Assembly: GCF_001642725.1 (NCBI RefSeq)
Contig: NZ_LSUQ01000008.1
Location: forward strand, 33,700 to 97,699
Direction: 5' to 3'
Length of the DNA: 64,000 bases
DNA from: Ferroacidibacillus organovorans
GTDB lineage: Bacteria; Bacillota; Bacilli; Alicyclobacillales; SLC66
In this document: positions 53,248-60,884 of the stretch, one piece after another
Layout of the letters: each line of letters opens with the position of its first letter
Position numbering within the stretch: position 1 is the first letter of the stretch
Notes under the pieces: generated by a model
The model's database searches: none
Seen by the model: only the letters and a program-made list of their open reading frames with translations
Told to the model about the DNA's origin: nothing
Made by a program: the position numbers and the translations under genes

Positions 53248-53640
53248 ATGCCAGAGGAAATCCATGGCGCCGTACAGCAACTCGTCGATACGTTTGAGAC
53301 CAACGATCCGTTCCGTCTGAGTCGACTGCTGCACCTGCACCTATTGCCAGGTCGTACTCCAGCGGGAATATGGGGAATTCTGATGCGGTATGACAATGAA
53401 TCATTTTTTGGCTACGACATCAGTATTTCCGCTGACAAACAACGGATTTATATTGCACACGAGATTGGACATCTTGTGCTTCACGGTGACCATGCGCCAC
53501 TTTTCCTAGAACTGGACGAACCCCGCCCCTCCGCTTTGGAAGCAGAGGCCCAGGCATTCGCCACTGATTTGCTTCAAGAGCCAGAACGAAGCCTCTTACA
53601 GTTGAACGAAAATTGGGTCTTGGGTCACTTAGGCCCCTGA
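53248..53640 (+). CDS. ImmA/IrrE-type metallopeptidase
   Basis: The 130-residue protein has the zinc motif AHEIGHLVLHGDH (HExxH) followed by LEAEAQAFATDLL, which supplies the further acidic ligand, as in ImmA/IrrE proteases. In ICEBs1, ImmA cleaves the repressor ImmR to induce the element, and a similar switch with the XRE proteins here is inferred. An earlier in-frame start at 53215 is possible. Its end overlaps the convergent gene. Confidence 0.88.
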   Translation: MPEEIHGAVQQLVDTFETNDPFRLSRLLHLHLLPGRTPAGIWGILMRYDNESFFGYDISISADKQRIYIAHEIGHLVLHGDHAPLFLELDEPRPSALEAEAQAFATDLLQEPERSLLQLNENWVLGHLGP

Positions 53641-53916
53641 CCCCACTTTGTCTTCAAGAGCGCACTCTGCGTTGATTCCGTCCAACATCAGGTGCGCCAC
53701 AAAGTTCGCAAAATCCCGAATTTCAGTTCCGCAGTTTTCGGCACACTGTGCCTCCCACTGAAGTAACAAGACGTGCTTGTCCTTGGATAAGGCGGCTTTC
53801 AACTTTTCCCCCAACACATCCGGTTCTTCGCCGAGGCTAGCGTTTGATTGCAAATGCTCCTCATAGAAATCATCGATCAATTTCTCTGCCAACAGTTGCC
53901 GAGCCATTCCACACAT
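53629..53916 (-). CDS. Small soluble protein, unknown
   Basis: The 95-residue protein (MARQLLAEKLIDDFYEEHLQ, VLLLQWEAQCAENCGTEI) is mostly helical. The ATG at 53916 follows AGGAGG at eight bases; an upstream in-frame ATG at 54006 has none. It is convergent with the ImmA-type gene and overlaps it by 12 bp. No family is recognised. Confidence 0.5.
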   Translation of the reverse strand: MCGMARQLLAEKLIDDFYEEHLQSNASLGEEPDVLGEKLKAALSKDKHVLLLQWEAQCAENCGTEIRDFANFVAHLMLDGINAECALEDKVGSGA

Positions 53917-53990
53917 GCCCTTTTCCTCCTCACCCGCTTTGCTTGTCTGAGACTTTACCTCTGCGCTGTGCCACTTAGCAAGATCTTTGT

Positions 53991-54093
53991 GAGACACTTT
54001 TGGCACTCAGAGCGCACTTTTTCTCTGTTTTATCGAGATAAGATGCTATCACGGCATAAAAGGCGAGGCAGCGAGTTCAATCGCTGCTTTTTT
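53991..54093 (+). promoter_or_regulatory. Leader element 1: conserved box plus terminator
   Basis: A 31-base box starting GAGACACTTTTGGCACTCAG (53991-54021) is followed by a variable stretch with GATAAGATGCTATC and then the hairpin GCAGCGA-GTTCAA-TCGCTGC with TTTTTT (54068-54093). AAGGAGG lies just downstream. The same box with a different terminator is repeated at 54271. The design suggests a promoter with attenuation or a structured regulatory RNA; it matches no riboswitch class known to me. Confidence 0.55.
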
Positions 54094-54122
54094 GTTTGCC
54101 GAAAAGGAGGTGAACTTCTTGA

Positions 54123-54404
54123 TTGCGAGACGCACCTGACGTGTATCGCTTCCTGCCGCCTGCATTCATCAAGCCTGCATTCCTGCAGGGCGTCCCGATT
54201 GAAGTCAATCCCGAGACATGGCTCGAAGGTACATTGAAGGCGAGTCAAATCCGTTTCACAATCCGTGACCGAGACACTTTTGGCACCCAGAGCGCACTTT
54301 TATCCATGTTTTCAGGCGTACGATGCAAGCATGGATCAAAGGGACGAGGCAGCGACAACCAGTCGCCGCCTCGTTTTCGTTCCTATAAGGAGGCGTTCGC
54401 ATGA
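54123..54404 (+). CDS. Small ORF before dam, possibly a leader-coupled gene
   Basis: A 93-codon frame from TTG 54123 (12 bases after AAGGAGG) ends in TGA overlapping the dam ATG (ATGA). The first 55 residues (FLPPAFIKPAFLQGVPIEVN, WLEGTLKASQIRFTIRD) look protein-like. The last 40 are encoded by leader element 2 and its terminator, so translation and termination would interfere. No family is recognised. Confidence 0.4.
   Translation: MRDAPDVYRFLPPAFIKPAFLQGVPIEVNPETWLEGTLKASQIRFTIRDRDTFGTQSALLSMFSGVRCKHGSKGRGSDNQSPPRFRSYKEAFA
54271..54378 (+). promoter_or_regulatory. Leader element 2: conserved box plus terminator before dam
   Basis: The 31-base box recurs (54271-54301) with one change from copy 1. 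It is followed by a hairpin ATCCATG/CATGGAT (54302-54308, 54330-54336) and a strong terminator GAGGCAGCGAC/GTCGCCGCCTC at 54346-54372 with GTTTTCGTT. AAGGAGG and the dam ATG come right after, so readthrough must be allowed for the operon to be expressed. Confidence 0.58.
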
Positions 54405-55198
54405 TTTCAAGTCCCATCAAGTGGCAAGGGGGAAAAGCCCGGCTGCGCCGAGTCATCCTCCCCCTCCTCCCCGAACACACCTGTTACGTGGAACCGTTCT
54501 TCGGGGCAGGCTGGATTTTCTTTGCCAAACCAAAGTCGAAGGTGGAGGTGATTTCTGACGTCAACGCCGAGCTCATTCAGTTCTATCAAGTCGTCAAGGA
54601 TGATTTGGAAGGGTTCCTTCGACAATTCGACTGGACGCTCTATTCGCGCGAGGAGTTTATCCGTGTCATGAACCGACGAAATGAAGAGCGCGATCCGCGT
54701 TTACGCGCCTACGACTTTTTCTATCGGGTACAGTCCCACTTTGGCGGAAAGTACAACAACTCGATTGATTGGGGATATGGCCGAGGCAAACCTGCCTTCG
54801 ACTTCTCTGCCATCCACGCCCGCATCGAAGCTGCGCACAAGCGGCTCTGTGGGGTCTACATTGAAAATCGTCCGTTTCATGATGTCATCCCTCGGTACGA
54901 CGGACCGGACACGTTCTACTATTGCGATCCGCCCTACTATGGCCTGACCGGATACCACCAACACCCGTTCACCAAGGAAGACCACCTCAAGTTGCGCGAC
55001 ACGCTCGTAAATGCAGAAGGCAAATGGCTGCTCAGTATCAATGACCACCCAGACGTCCGCCGCTGGTACACCGACTTCTCCATGGAATCCGTGGATGTCC
55101 ACTATTCCATCAGTCGACAGAAGACCGGACGCAAATCCGGAGAACTGCTGATTCGCAACTACACACTATCTGAGCATCGCGAGGTGACCGTCCAATGA
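54401..55198 (+). CDS. dam: N6-adenine DNA methyltransferase (Dam, D12 class)
   Basis: The 265-residue enzyme methylates adenine in a short DNA site using SAM. The motifs are in alpha-group order: PIKWQGGK at the start, PFFGAGW for SAM binding and YYCDPPYYG (DPPY) for catalysis. No restriction enzyme gene lies near it, so it is an orphan, probably protecting transferred DNA. The ATG follows AAGGAGG and overlaps the small ORF before it; its stop overlaps the next start (ATGA). Confidence 0.92.
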   Translation: MISSPIKWQGGKARLRRVILPLLPEHTCYVEPFFGAGWIFFAKPKSKVEVISDVNAELIQFYQVVKDDLEGFLRQFDWTLYSREEFIRVMNRRNEERDPRLRAYDFFYRVQSHFGGKYNNSIDWGYGRGKPAFDFSAIHARIEAAHKRLCGVYIENRPFHDVIPRYDGPDTFYYCDPPYYGLTGYHQHPFTKEDHLKLRDTLVNAEGKWLLSINDHPDVRRWYTDFSMESVDVHYSISRQKTGRKSGELLIRNYTLSEHREVTVQ

Positions 55199-57540
55199 GT
55201 AATCTGTCCCTGTCTCAGAAGACCAAAAAGCCCAACCCATTTACGTTTTACCGCATTGCCTTCCCATCCGAACACTCGGTATCGGCACAACAGGCGCACG
55301 CCTTCCTTCAATCGCTCTCCGGGATCCTGTGGCAAAAGCAAACACTCGGCATTCAACGTCCGCTTCCTCTTCGCTTCCTTGTTGTGAAAGAACCGGGCGA
55401 ATCGGTCACCCGGTTCTACCTTGGCCTACCCACGCTGCGCGACGAGGCCGTCCAGTCCGCGTTTCGCTCAGCCTACCCGCACGTCCATCTGATTGCAGAA
55501 CCAACGCCCACGTTTCTGACACAAAGCCTCGACCGTCGCTCGCTCGCCATCTCGTTTCGCAAAGGCGGGCAGGGTCTCGAACCCTGGTTGCCCCTGTCCT
55601 CTCATCGCGTCGGTGAATCCGGCGATCCCCTTGATCATTTGATGGATGCCATCGGATCGGATGTAGCCAGTCGCTGGGTTTTCGAAGTGTGGTTCACGCC
55701 GATGCGCGATGCCAAGTTCCAGCGCACCCTCTTGAAGAAGGCCCAACCACCCGGAAGCAAGGGTACATCCGGGTTCTCCCTGTCCGAAGTGCTCGCAGAG
55801 GTCTTCGGAAAATCGCCGTTGCAAAAACGTCCAACACTGCCTGTCCCAGATCCCTATGCTGAACAAAGACCCATTGTTCGTTCGCGACTCCTGTCAAACC
55901 AGCGTCCGTTTCGCGTCTCCGTCCGCCTTTTGGCAAGCGGCTCCACAAGCGTAAGAGCACACCTGCACGCCGTGCTTGGGGCCATGGGCCACCTTCGAGA
56001 GGCAGGATGGATTGTGCCAAGCCGCATCACGAAACGTCGACTCGCCAAGGCCATGCATCAAGGCATACCCACACGCCCGATGTGGTGGACCTCTGGAGAA
56101 CTGGCCTCCTTAGTCCATCTCCCTGACAGTCGGCAACCCGGCTTTCGCTACGTGGCGACCGCGCAGGGACGGGTCCTCCCCCCACCCAAGTGGAAAAGCG
56201 AAGGTCTCCGGCTTGGCTGGTCCGACTTTCCGGGGAAGGAAGACCAAGCGATTCACATTCCGCTCGGTCAGGCGGCCAAGCACACGTTTCTTGCGGGTGC
56301 GACCGGTTCCGGCAAAACCACGACCCTCCTGCAAATCATGTTGGGGTTGGTTGCCCAGATGCAGACGAATCCCGACACGGCACCCGGATTCACCTTCTTT
56401 GATCCGCACGGCGGTGCGATTGAGCGACTGCTCGCCCACATTCCACCCAGCCTTCATCACAAAGTACATGTGATTCCACTCGGCCCGACCGAGTATCCAC
56501 GTGGCCTCAACCTGTTTCGCATGGATCACCGAGATGACGCAGAGGCGATCACGGGTGAGTTCGTCACCACGTTGCAGGAACTGTGGCCTGGTTCCCGACC
56601 ACGTTCCGAGCACTATTTGCGCAATAACGTCCTGTCGCTGCTCCAGCAACCGCCCCAGACGGTGCTTGGTATCGCTCACCTGTTCGCAAACGAACGTTTT
56701 CGCCAAGAACTGATTCCGAAACTGCCGTCCCATCTGCAAGACTTTTGGATGCAGGAGTTCGCGGAGATTCGAAACATCGCCGACCACTTGGGTCCTATCT
56801 GGAACAAGCTCGGGGCGCTCACCACGTACCCGTCTCTGCGTCGCATGCTCGGCCAGACCAAGAGCGCCGTCGACACGCGCGCCGTCATGGACGAGGGAGA
56901 CATCGTGCTCATCGATGGGTCAGGTTGCACCACCGATGCCATCAAGATCATCGCGGGACTGTACCTGATTGACCTCCACTTCACTTGCAAACGTCGACCC
57001 GAACACCGATCCCGCCTACATCTATTCCTCGGCGACGAGGCGCATCTGTACGCCGTCAATGTGCTGCAAAAAATTCTCGCGGAAGACCGCAAATTCGGCC
57101 TGTCCCTATTCCTGGCCACCCAGTACCTTGACCAATTGCCCGACCCGATCCTCGCCGGAATTCTCGGCAATGTCGGCACGCTCATCCTGCTGCAACTCGG
57201 CGGGCCAGATGCGGACAGGCTCACGCGGTGGCTGAAGCCGGAGGTCTCGGCGCGCCAACTGATGACTCTGCCTGAGATGCATGCGCTGGTACGCACCAAG
57301 CTTGAAGGCGGCGTCACGGAACTGTTCACCATGCAGAACCCGCTCGTTCCCGCTGGCCATGAAGAATGGGCAGCAGAGGTCATTGCCCATTCGGACCTTG
57401 CGGATGGACGGCCAGCGAACGAAGTGGATCAGGACATCGAGGCGATGTACGGTCGCTCCAAGGCGGCTGTCCAGGAACATACGATGCCCATTCGTCACTT
57501 CGCTTTTCCGCGTACTGAAGACCCGGAGGAACCATCCTGA
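55195..57540 (+). CDS. VirD4/TraG-like conjugative coupling ATPase
   Basis: The 781-residue protein pairs an N-terminal domain of about 350 residues without clear helices with a HerA/VirD4-type motor. Walker A is LAGATGSGKTTTLLQI near residue 370, TFFDPHGG follows, and Walker B is LFLGDEAH near 612, followed by FLATQYLDQLPDPILA. Coupling ATPases bring DNA to the transfer channel. The missing obvious membrane segments suggest a soluble form, typical for some Gram-positive systems. It is coupled to dam by ATGA. Confidence 0.82.
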   Translation: MSNLSLSQKTKKPNPFTFYRIAFPSEHSVSAQQAHAFLQSLSGILWQKQTLGIQRPLPLRFLVVKEPGESVTRFYLGLPTLRDEAVQSAFRSAYPHVHLIAEPTPTFLTQSLDRRSLAISFRKGGQGLEPWLPLSSHRVGESGDPLDHLMDAIGSDVASRWVFEVWFTPMRDAKFQRTLLKKAQPPGSKGTSGFSLSEVLAEVFGKSPLQKRPTLPVPDPYAEQRPIVRSRLLSNQRPFRVSVRLLASGSTSVRAHLHAVLGAMGHLREAGWIVPSRITKRRLAKAMHQGIPTRPMWWTSGELASLVHLPDSRQPGFRYVATAQGRVLPPPKWKSEGLRLGWSDFPGKEDQAIHIPLGQAAKHTFLAGATGSGKTTTLLQIMLGLVAQMQTNPDTAPGFTFFDPHGGAIERLLAHIPPSLHHKVHVIPLGPTEYPRGLNLFRMDHRDDAEAITGEFVTTLQELWPGSRPRSEHYLRNNVLSLLQQPPQTVLGIAHLFANERFRQELIPKLPSHLQDFWMQEFAEIRNIADHLGPIWNKLGALTTYPSLRRMLGQTKSAVDTRAVMDEGDIVLIDGSGCTTDAIKIIAGLYLIDLHFTCKRRPEHRSRLHLFLGDEAHLYAVNVLQKILAEDRKFGLSLFLATQYLDQLPDPILAGILGNVGTLILLQLGGPDADRLTRWLKPEVSARQLMTLPEMHALVRTKLEGGVTELFTMQNPLVPAGHEEWAAEVIAHSDLADGRPANEVDQDIEAMYGRSKAAVQEHTMPIRHFAFPRTEDPEEPS

Positions 57541-57722
57541 TCTGTGCAACACGTCGGACAGGCTTGCGGACAGGGTTCCGGACAGCCTTTCCTCCCGTCT
57601 TCCGTCCTACAATCGTCCTGACTGAATTCCAAATTTACCGCGCCGGACGTGGCTTCGCGGTCTCAGCGGTTGCGGGACATATTTCCGAATCTGCCGCGCC
57701 GCACAGAGGGAGGCAATACCGA

Positions 57723-58676
57723 ATGAAGATTCCCCATCGCATCGAGCAAGAAATGCTGCTCGCGCTCTACCGATACAGCATGTTGACCACGGATCAACTG
57801 TCCACATTGCTCCATTACAAAATTGACACCATCTACAAGACGAGCCGCTCCCTTCGCCATCAGGAATGGATCGAGTCCCAGTCCCTCGACTTCATCCGTC
57901 GAAACACCAAGGGATGGGTGCTGACCCGGAAAGGCATCGAAGTCGCCTTCGGTCTCACCAAAGAACACCGACCGTATCTGCTTCGGCAGACAAACGCAGC
58001 GTTTGGGCAAGCTCCCCATCTCTTTGGTGTCAATCGATTTTTCACCGACCTCATTCGACACAGCCTCACCCGTCGACCGGAGGAGGGACTCATCGACTGG
58101 ATCGGTATGCGGGACGGCGGTGAACGCTACGCCATCGTCAACCGTAAGAACCAAAGAACCACACCACTGCGACCGGATGGCATCGGAACCTACCGATTCG
58201 CAAACAGCAGCGAGATCATCTTCCACGTCGAGTACGACACCGGAAGCGAACACCTTTGGGTTCTTCACGGAAAGCTCTGGAAATACGTCGATGTTCTGAA
58301 AACGTTCTGGGCGGATGTAACGCTTGCCAATGTGCTGTTTATCACCCGTGATCCCCGTCGTTCAGCTCGAATCCTGGAACTCTGGCAAGGCATGCGGGAC
58401 GATGCGTTCCGCAAACAACCCACACCTACCGTGTGGACCACAACGGAAGACGAACTGTCGGAACAAGGGACACTCGCTCCCGTTTGGCAAGGGCTTGAAA
58501 CGAATGCCGTATCCTTTCTGGATTTCCCCCGGCTAAGCGGCGGAAATGGGGACCGGAGTGTCCCCATTGGCAAGCAGACTCGTGAGCAGCCGTTCGCCAA
58601 GCCCAGCCGAATTCCGCGTAGCCATGACGAACCCAAGAGGGCGGGAGGCGACCCAGATGGTCCTGCGATTTCTTGA
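57723..58676 (+). CDS. Replication-relaxation family protein
   Basis: The 317-residue protein matches the replication-relaxation family (PF13814) of mobile elements. An N-terminal winged helix (MLLALYRYSMLTTDQLSTLL, TSRSLRHQEWI) precedes a nuclease-like core (IIFHVEYDTGSEHLWVL, KLWKYVDVLKTF). It may act as a relaxase accessory or replication factor; no relaxase is otherwise seen in this window. The ATG follows GGGAGG. Its 3' end overlaps the dcm start by 20 bp. Confidence 0.8.
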   Translation: MKIPHRIEQEMLLALYRYSMLTTDQLSTLLHYKIDTIYKTSRSLRHQEWIESQSLDFIRRNTKGWVLTRKGIEVAFGLTKEHRPYLLRQTNAAFGQAPHLFGVNRFFTDLIRHSLTRRPEEGLIDWIGMRDGGERYAIVNRKNQRTTPLRPDGIGTYRFANSSEIIFHVEYDTGSEHLWVLHGKLWKYVDVLKTFWADVTLANVLFITRDPRRSARILELWQGMRDDAFRKQPTPTVWTTTEDELSEQGTLAPVWQGLETNAVSFLDFPRLSGGNGDRSVPIGKQTREQPFAKPSRIPRSHDEPKRAGGDPDGPAIS

Positions 58677-59874
58677 TTTGTTCGCTGGCATTGGGGGCAT
58701 CCGTCGGGGTCTGGAGCGCGCGGGGATGGCGTGTATCGGCTCGGTCGAGCGGGACAAGTTCTCCCGCAAATCCTATCAGGCGCTATTTCGAACAGAAGGA
58801 GAGTGGACTCACGATGACATCCAAACCGTCCTGCCGGACGACATCCCCAAAGCCGACCTCTGGGCATTCGGCTTCCCCTGCCAAGACCTGTCCGTTGCCG
58901 GAAAGCGACAAGGTTTTGGCGGGGCACGAAGCAGCCTGTTCTTCACCGTCCTCAACCTCCTCGGGGCGCTGCCCGAAGACCATCGACCCGAATGGTTGGT
59001 CGCTGAGAACGTTGTCGGATTTCTCTCGAGCAACCGGGGCTACGACTTCCTCGCCGCCCAAGTTGCGCTGGCCGAAAGCGGGTATGACTGTGAATGGGAA
59101 GTGCTCTGTGCGACCTCCTTCGGTATTCCCCAACACCGCGAACGCGTGTTCCTTATCGGACATGCTCGAAATCGAGGTCGACGAACGGTTCTTCCTCTCC
59201 ACAACGGCAGAACAAATCCTCCTCACGCAGTGGAACAAACAACACAGTCGCAAGAGTCGGAAACCATCGCCCAACCAGGAGACCAAAAACGAACCATCGG
59301 AACAGCGGCTGATGAAAAACCAACGCCCATATACGCAGCCGTCGCCACCCCAGGATTCTTGAACAAACAGCAACGTCACCGATTCAAAGATCCCGACGAG
59401 CCGATGTTTACACTCGCAGCTTTATCCACGCATGGGGTCCTCGTCACAAGACGGGGACAAGGTCAAGAGGCAAAGTGGAACGTGCGAAACACCGCCACCT
59501 GCCTGGATGCCAACTACTACAAGGGGCTGGATGCCCATCAGATGCGTACCGGCGTGGCCGTGCAAACCGCCCTAAGACTTCCGGACGATACCGGTCAAAC
59601 CGGGCGAGTCTTTGATCCGAGCGGCATCTCCCCCACGCTCTTGAATCACCATGGAGGGGCCGTCACCAAAATTGTGCAGGACACCCGCATCCGACGGCTC
59701 ACGCCACGGGAGTGTTGGCGGCTCATGGGACGCACCGACACCGAGTTTAATACCGCAAAGGACGCTGGCGTTTCCGACACACAGCTTTACAAACAGGCAG
59801 GCAACTCCGTCATTCCCCAGATTGTAGCCGCCATCGGAGGGCGCATCATACAAGAAACCATCAGGCCGTCATGA
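58657..59874 (+). CDS. dcm: C5-cytosine DNA methyltransferase (Dcm)
   Basis: The 405-residue enzyme has the standard motifs in order: I (LDLFAGIGGIRRGLERAG), IV (GFPCQDLSVAGKRQGF with the catalytic Cys), VI (AENV), VIII (QHRERVFLIG), IX (RRLTPRECWRLMG) and X (YKQAGNSV). The ATG at 58657 follows GGGAGG. With dam it forms an orphan methylation pair inside the transfer operon and probably protects incoming DNA from restriction. Confidence 0.93.
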   Translation: MVLRFLDLFAGIGGIRRGLERAGMACIGSVERDKFSRKSYQALFRTEGEWTHDDIQTVLPDDIPKADLWAFGFPCQDLSVAGKRQGFGGARSSLFFTVLNLLGALPEDHRPEWLVAENVVGFLSSNRGYDFLAAQVALAESGYDCEWEVLCATSFGIPQHRERVFLIGHARNRGRRTVLPLHNGRTNPPHAVEQTTQSQESETIAQPGDQKRTIGTAADEKPTPIYAAVATPGFLNKQQRHRFKDPDEPMFTLAALSTHGVLVTRRGQGQEAKWNVRNTATCLDANYYKGLDAHQMRTGVAVQTALRLPDDTGQTGRVFDPSGISPTLLNHHGGAVTKIVQDTRIRRLTPRECWRLMGRTDTEFNTAKDAGVSDTQLYKQAGNSVIPQIVAAIGGRIIQETIRPS

Positions 59875-59917
59875 CACAGGTTCAACCCGTAACCCGCACA
59901 ACGAGGAGGTGAACGCT

Positions 59918-60148
59918 ATGGACTTTATCAGCACCGGCATTACCTGGGCGGAACACACGCTGCAGGCCGTATTCCTCTGTGTTGCGGTGTACCGAGGTGT
60001 GCGGTTGTACGCACATGGAGAACAGAATCGGCTCTGGGGGCACATCATCCTCTCCTGCATCCTCGCCATCTTCGTGTTCTTCCCGTCCATTGCCCAGTTC
60101 CTGGCGCAGTATTTGTTGAAGCAGCTTGGCATCAACCTCAGTTCCTGA
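59918..60148 (+). CDS. Small two-helix membrane protein of the transfer operon
   Basis: The 76-residue protein has two hydrophobic segments (AEHTLQAVFLCVAVYRGVRL and GHIILSCILAIFVFFPSIAQ). Size and position suggest a pilin-like or VirB2/B3-type channel component. The ATG follows GAGGAGG. Confidence 0.6.
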   Translation: MDFISTGITWAEHTLQAVFLCVAVYRGVRLYAHGEQNRLWGHIILSCILAIFVFFPSIAQFLAQYLLKQLGINLSS

Positions 60149-60179
60149 ACCCTGAGGCGAATAGAGGAGTGTGATTCAC

Positions 60180-60884
60180 ATGGCCGACCCGCGTACGGAT
60201 CGGACGGTTTACCATGCCTATCGTTCATTGTTCAAGATGAAAACGGTACTTTACCAGATTGGGGACGTCCGACTTTGGATGCCGATTGATCAGGACCTAA
60301 TCCTGCTCTGGCTACAAGTATTTCTTTTGTTTCTGGCGTTCTATTACGTGATCCCGATTCTCGCGTGGATCTCTCCGGTCGGGCCTGCCCTGACCCTCAG
60401 TGTCGGCCCGGCCGCCTTGGCGTACACCCTGCACAAACTCGATCCCGCCGGGAAATCAACCTCGGCCTATCTGCGAGATATCTTGCGATTCCTGGTACGG
60501 AAGAAGCACATCCGTCGCTTTGAGACCGTGTCGTTACCCCGTCCGCGTCGCTCGCTCAAATGGTCAATGTTCGCAAGGCGTTATCACACCCTTGACTTGG
60601 CGGACGGATGTCGTCTACGGTTCTTTTTCACGGAAGCCCTAGACGGGAAACTGGAGCCCGGTTCCACCCTGCGCGTGTATCCAAAAGCGAGACTCCGCCT
60701 TCACACGCGCACGCATCGCTTCGCGCTCACGCCGCTATCCGAGAAGAGAACACTCCGGTTTGAAGAGGTGCAAACGAAGAAGGGGAAACGGGTTTGGGAA
60801 TGGACGGTCACGGAACCAGCGGATCTGACACTGACCGCATCGGACGCGTCCGTTCGCCCCCACACGAGGAGGGGAAGCGGATGA
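60180..60884 (+). CDS. TcpE-like conjugation membrane protein
   Basis: The 234-residue protein has two long hydrophobic segments (LILLWLQVFLLFLAFYYVIP, VGPALTLSVGPAALAYTLHK) and a basic cytoplasmic domain of about 130 residues with KSTSAYLRDILRFLVRKKHI, the pattern of TcpE (PF12648) proteins of Gram-positive conjugation. The stop overlaps the VirB4 ATG (ATGA). Confidence 0.75.
   Translation: MADPRTDRTVYHAYRSLFKMKTVLYQIGDVRLWMPIDQDLILLWLQVFLLFLAFYYVIPILAWISPVGPALTLSVGPAALAYTLHKLDPAGKSTSAYLRDILRFLVRKKHIRRFETVSLPRPRRSLKWSMFARRYHTLDLADGCRLRFFFTEALDGKLEPGSTLRVYPKARLRLHTRTHRFALTPLSEKRTLRFEEVQTKKGKRVWEWTVTEPADLTLTASDASVRPHTRRGSG

Noticed and set aside
54271..54378. Known riboswitch in leader element 2
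   Set aside because: The conserved box does not match the consensus of ydaO, preQ1, c-di-GMP, fluoride, guanidine, M-box or T-box leaders as I know them.
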